A stretch of 42,527 nucleotides of DNA from Bacillota bacterium (GTDB lineage: Bacteria > Bacillota > Clostridia > Peptostreptococcales > Anaerovoracaceae): NCBI GenBank assembly GCA_021769295.1, contig JAETTD010000020.1, forward strand, positions 1-42,527, given 5' to 3'. Shown one piece after another: positions 42,138-42,527 of the stretch. Position numbers and translations under genes: made by a program. The notes below the pieces were generated by a model, which saw nothing but the letters and a program-made list of their open reading frames with translations, had not been told where the DNA came from and searched no databases. The stretch's first letter is position 1. Each line of letters opens with the position of its first letter.

Positions 42138-42168
42138 AAGCCGCCCCTCGTGGGCGGCTTCAATTATA
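42138..42168 (+). terminator. Hairpin terminator after the 33-aa gene
   Basis: AAGCCGCCC (42138-42146) pairs with GGGCGGCTT (42152-42160) around a 5-nt loop, followed by an AT-rich, imperfect T tract. Confidence 0.7.
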
Positions 42169-42204
42169 TTTTGACTCTCATATCCTCCGAAATGAGTTTT
42201 TAAT

Positions 42205-42293
42205 ACTAAAGTTTAGTCGATTTATACCCAAGGGTAATTGTTAAATTTTTAGGAATCTCATATTATTTGATTTAAGGCAGGAGCCAGCCTGCC
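42205..42293. promoter_or_regulatory. Three palindromes in the nhaC leader
   Basis: ACTAAAGTTTAGT (42205-42217), TACCCAAGGGTA (42225-42236) and GGCAGG...CCTGCC (42276-42281 with 42288-42293) follow one another upstream of nhaC. The first two are short perfect dyads of operator size; the third would be a hairpin in the leader. I could not place a clear promoter. Confidence 0.4.
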
Positions 42294-42335
42294 GTGTGAT
42301 TCTTATTTATTATTTTAATTTAGGAGGACTTATTT

Positions 42336-42527
42336 ATGGGTAAAAAGATTCCTATGTGGCAATGTATAATTGTCATACTGGCGATGATTCTTCTCCTGGT
42401 TTGGTCAATCCTTAAGGATACCGCCGGAGAACCTCATATCGCTCTCATTTTGGCAGCAGCAGTTGCAGGTATCGTAGCTGTTGCAAACGGATGGAAATGG
42501 GCATACCTGGAACAGGGTATTCTGGCT
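42336..42527 (+). CDS. nhaC: NhaC family Na+/H+ antiporter, N-terminal part
   Basis: The first 64 codons run off the window with the frame open. The start MGKKIPMWQCIIVILAMILL, and then GEPHIALILAAAVAGIVAVANGWKWAYLEQG, match the first two transmembrane helices of NhaC-type antiporters, including the GW(K)WxxxExG loop common in that family. TAGGAGGAC precedes the ATG. The remaining 85% of the protein is not visible. Confidence 0.82.
   Translation, partial: MGKKIPMWQCIIVILAMILLLVWSILKDTAGEPHIALILAAAVAGIVAVANGWKWAYLEQGILA

Overview
The window looks like a chromosomal segment of an anaerobic, moderately low-GC Firmicute, most likely class Clostridia. The reasons are the 5S type, strong AGGAGG-type ribosome binding sites, AbrB with a CxxC pair, RicT, SpmA/SpmB, SpoIID, a class III fructose bisphosphatase, long-form HPF with an upstream raiA-type RNA, and the cdaA-cdaR-glmM-glmS operon. 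Placement in or near the Anaerovoracaceae (old Clostridiales Family XIII) is a guess. Nearly all of the sequence is ordinary core genome; the novelty is mainly in the intergenic DNA.

Layout. 1-960: end of an rRNA operon (5S), a hypothetical membrane-anchored protein and a 46-nt near-perfect palindrome. 968-3450: RocB-like M20 peptidase divergent from a GntR/FCD regulator. 3469-6797: operon of a 34-aa membrane peptide, tmk, holB, ricT and trmN6, convergent with spmA-spmB. 7972-13130: DUF948-like protein, abrB, murA, spoIID and fbp. 13384-17039: PucR regulator divergent from an ornithine-cyclodeaminase-family dehydrogenase and an aminotransferase. 17153-19807: ferredoxin-tailed aldo/keto reductase and an NSS-family Na+ symporter. 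20154-21902: DUF134 regulator, NifX/NafY-like protein and a patatin. 21969-27540: FHA-SEDS fusion, class B PBP, response regulator and histidine kinase. 27867-33876: nadE, yhaM, a CCA-transferase homologue with an altered active site, a short RecD2 and ComF. 33886-34693: raiA RNA and hpf. 34761-41910: cdaA, cdaR, glmM, glmS, sahH and DUF436. 41931-42527: a 33-aa peptide and the start of nhaC.

Main discoveries. (1) Three intergenic arrays (13146, 19875 and 27551) each hold four 35-nt imperfect palindromes, TGCCG...CGGCA, separated by exactly 27 nt, giving a strict 62-nt period. All three point the same way and follow the stop codon of a + strand gene. Covarying pairs and G-U wobbles that work only on the + strand suggest a structured RNA. 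Two arrays are near-duplicates of each other, including their spacers. (2) Between nadE and yhaM, six GTATAC hexamers sit at spacings of 31, 21, 11, 21 and 31 bp. The array is mirror-symmetric and every site falls at a whole number of helical turns, as expected of an operator for an unidentified cooperative DNA-binding protein.

How the genes work together. Cell-envelope supply and control dominate: murA, glmM, glmS, c-di-AMP synthesis, the SEDS/PBP pair with FHA sensing, and the two-component system. Around these lie DNA/RNA housekeeping (tmk, holB, trmN6, yhaM, cca, recD2, hpf) and amino-acid or peptide catabolism modules with their own regulators.
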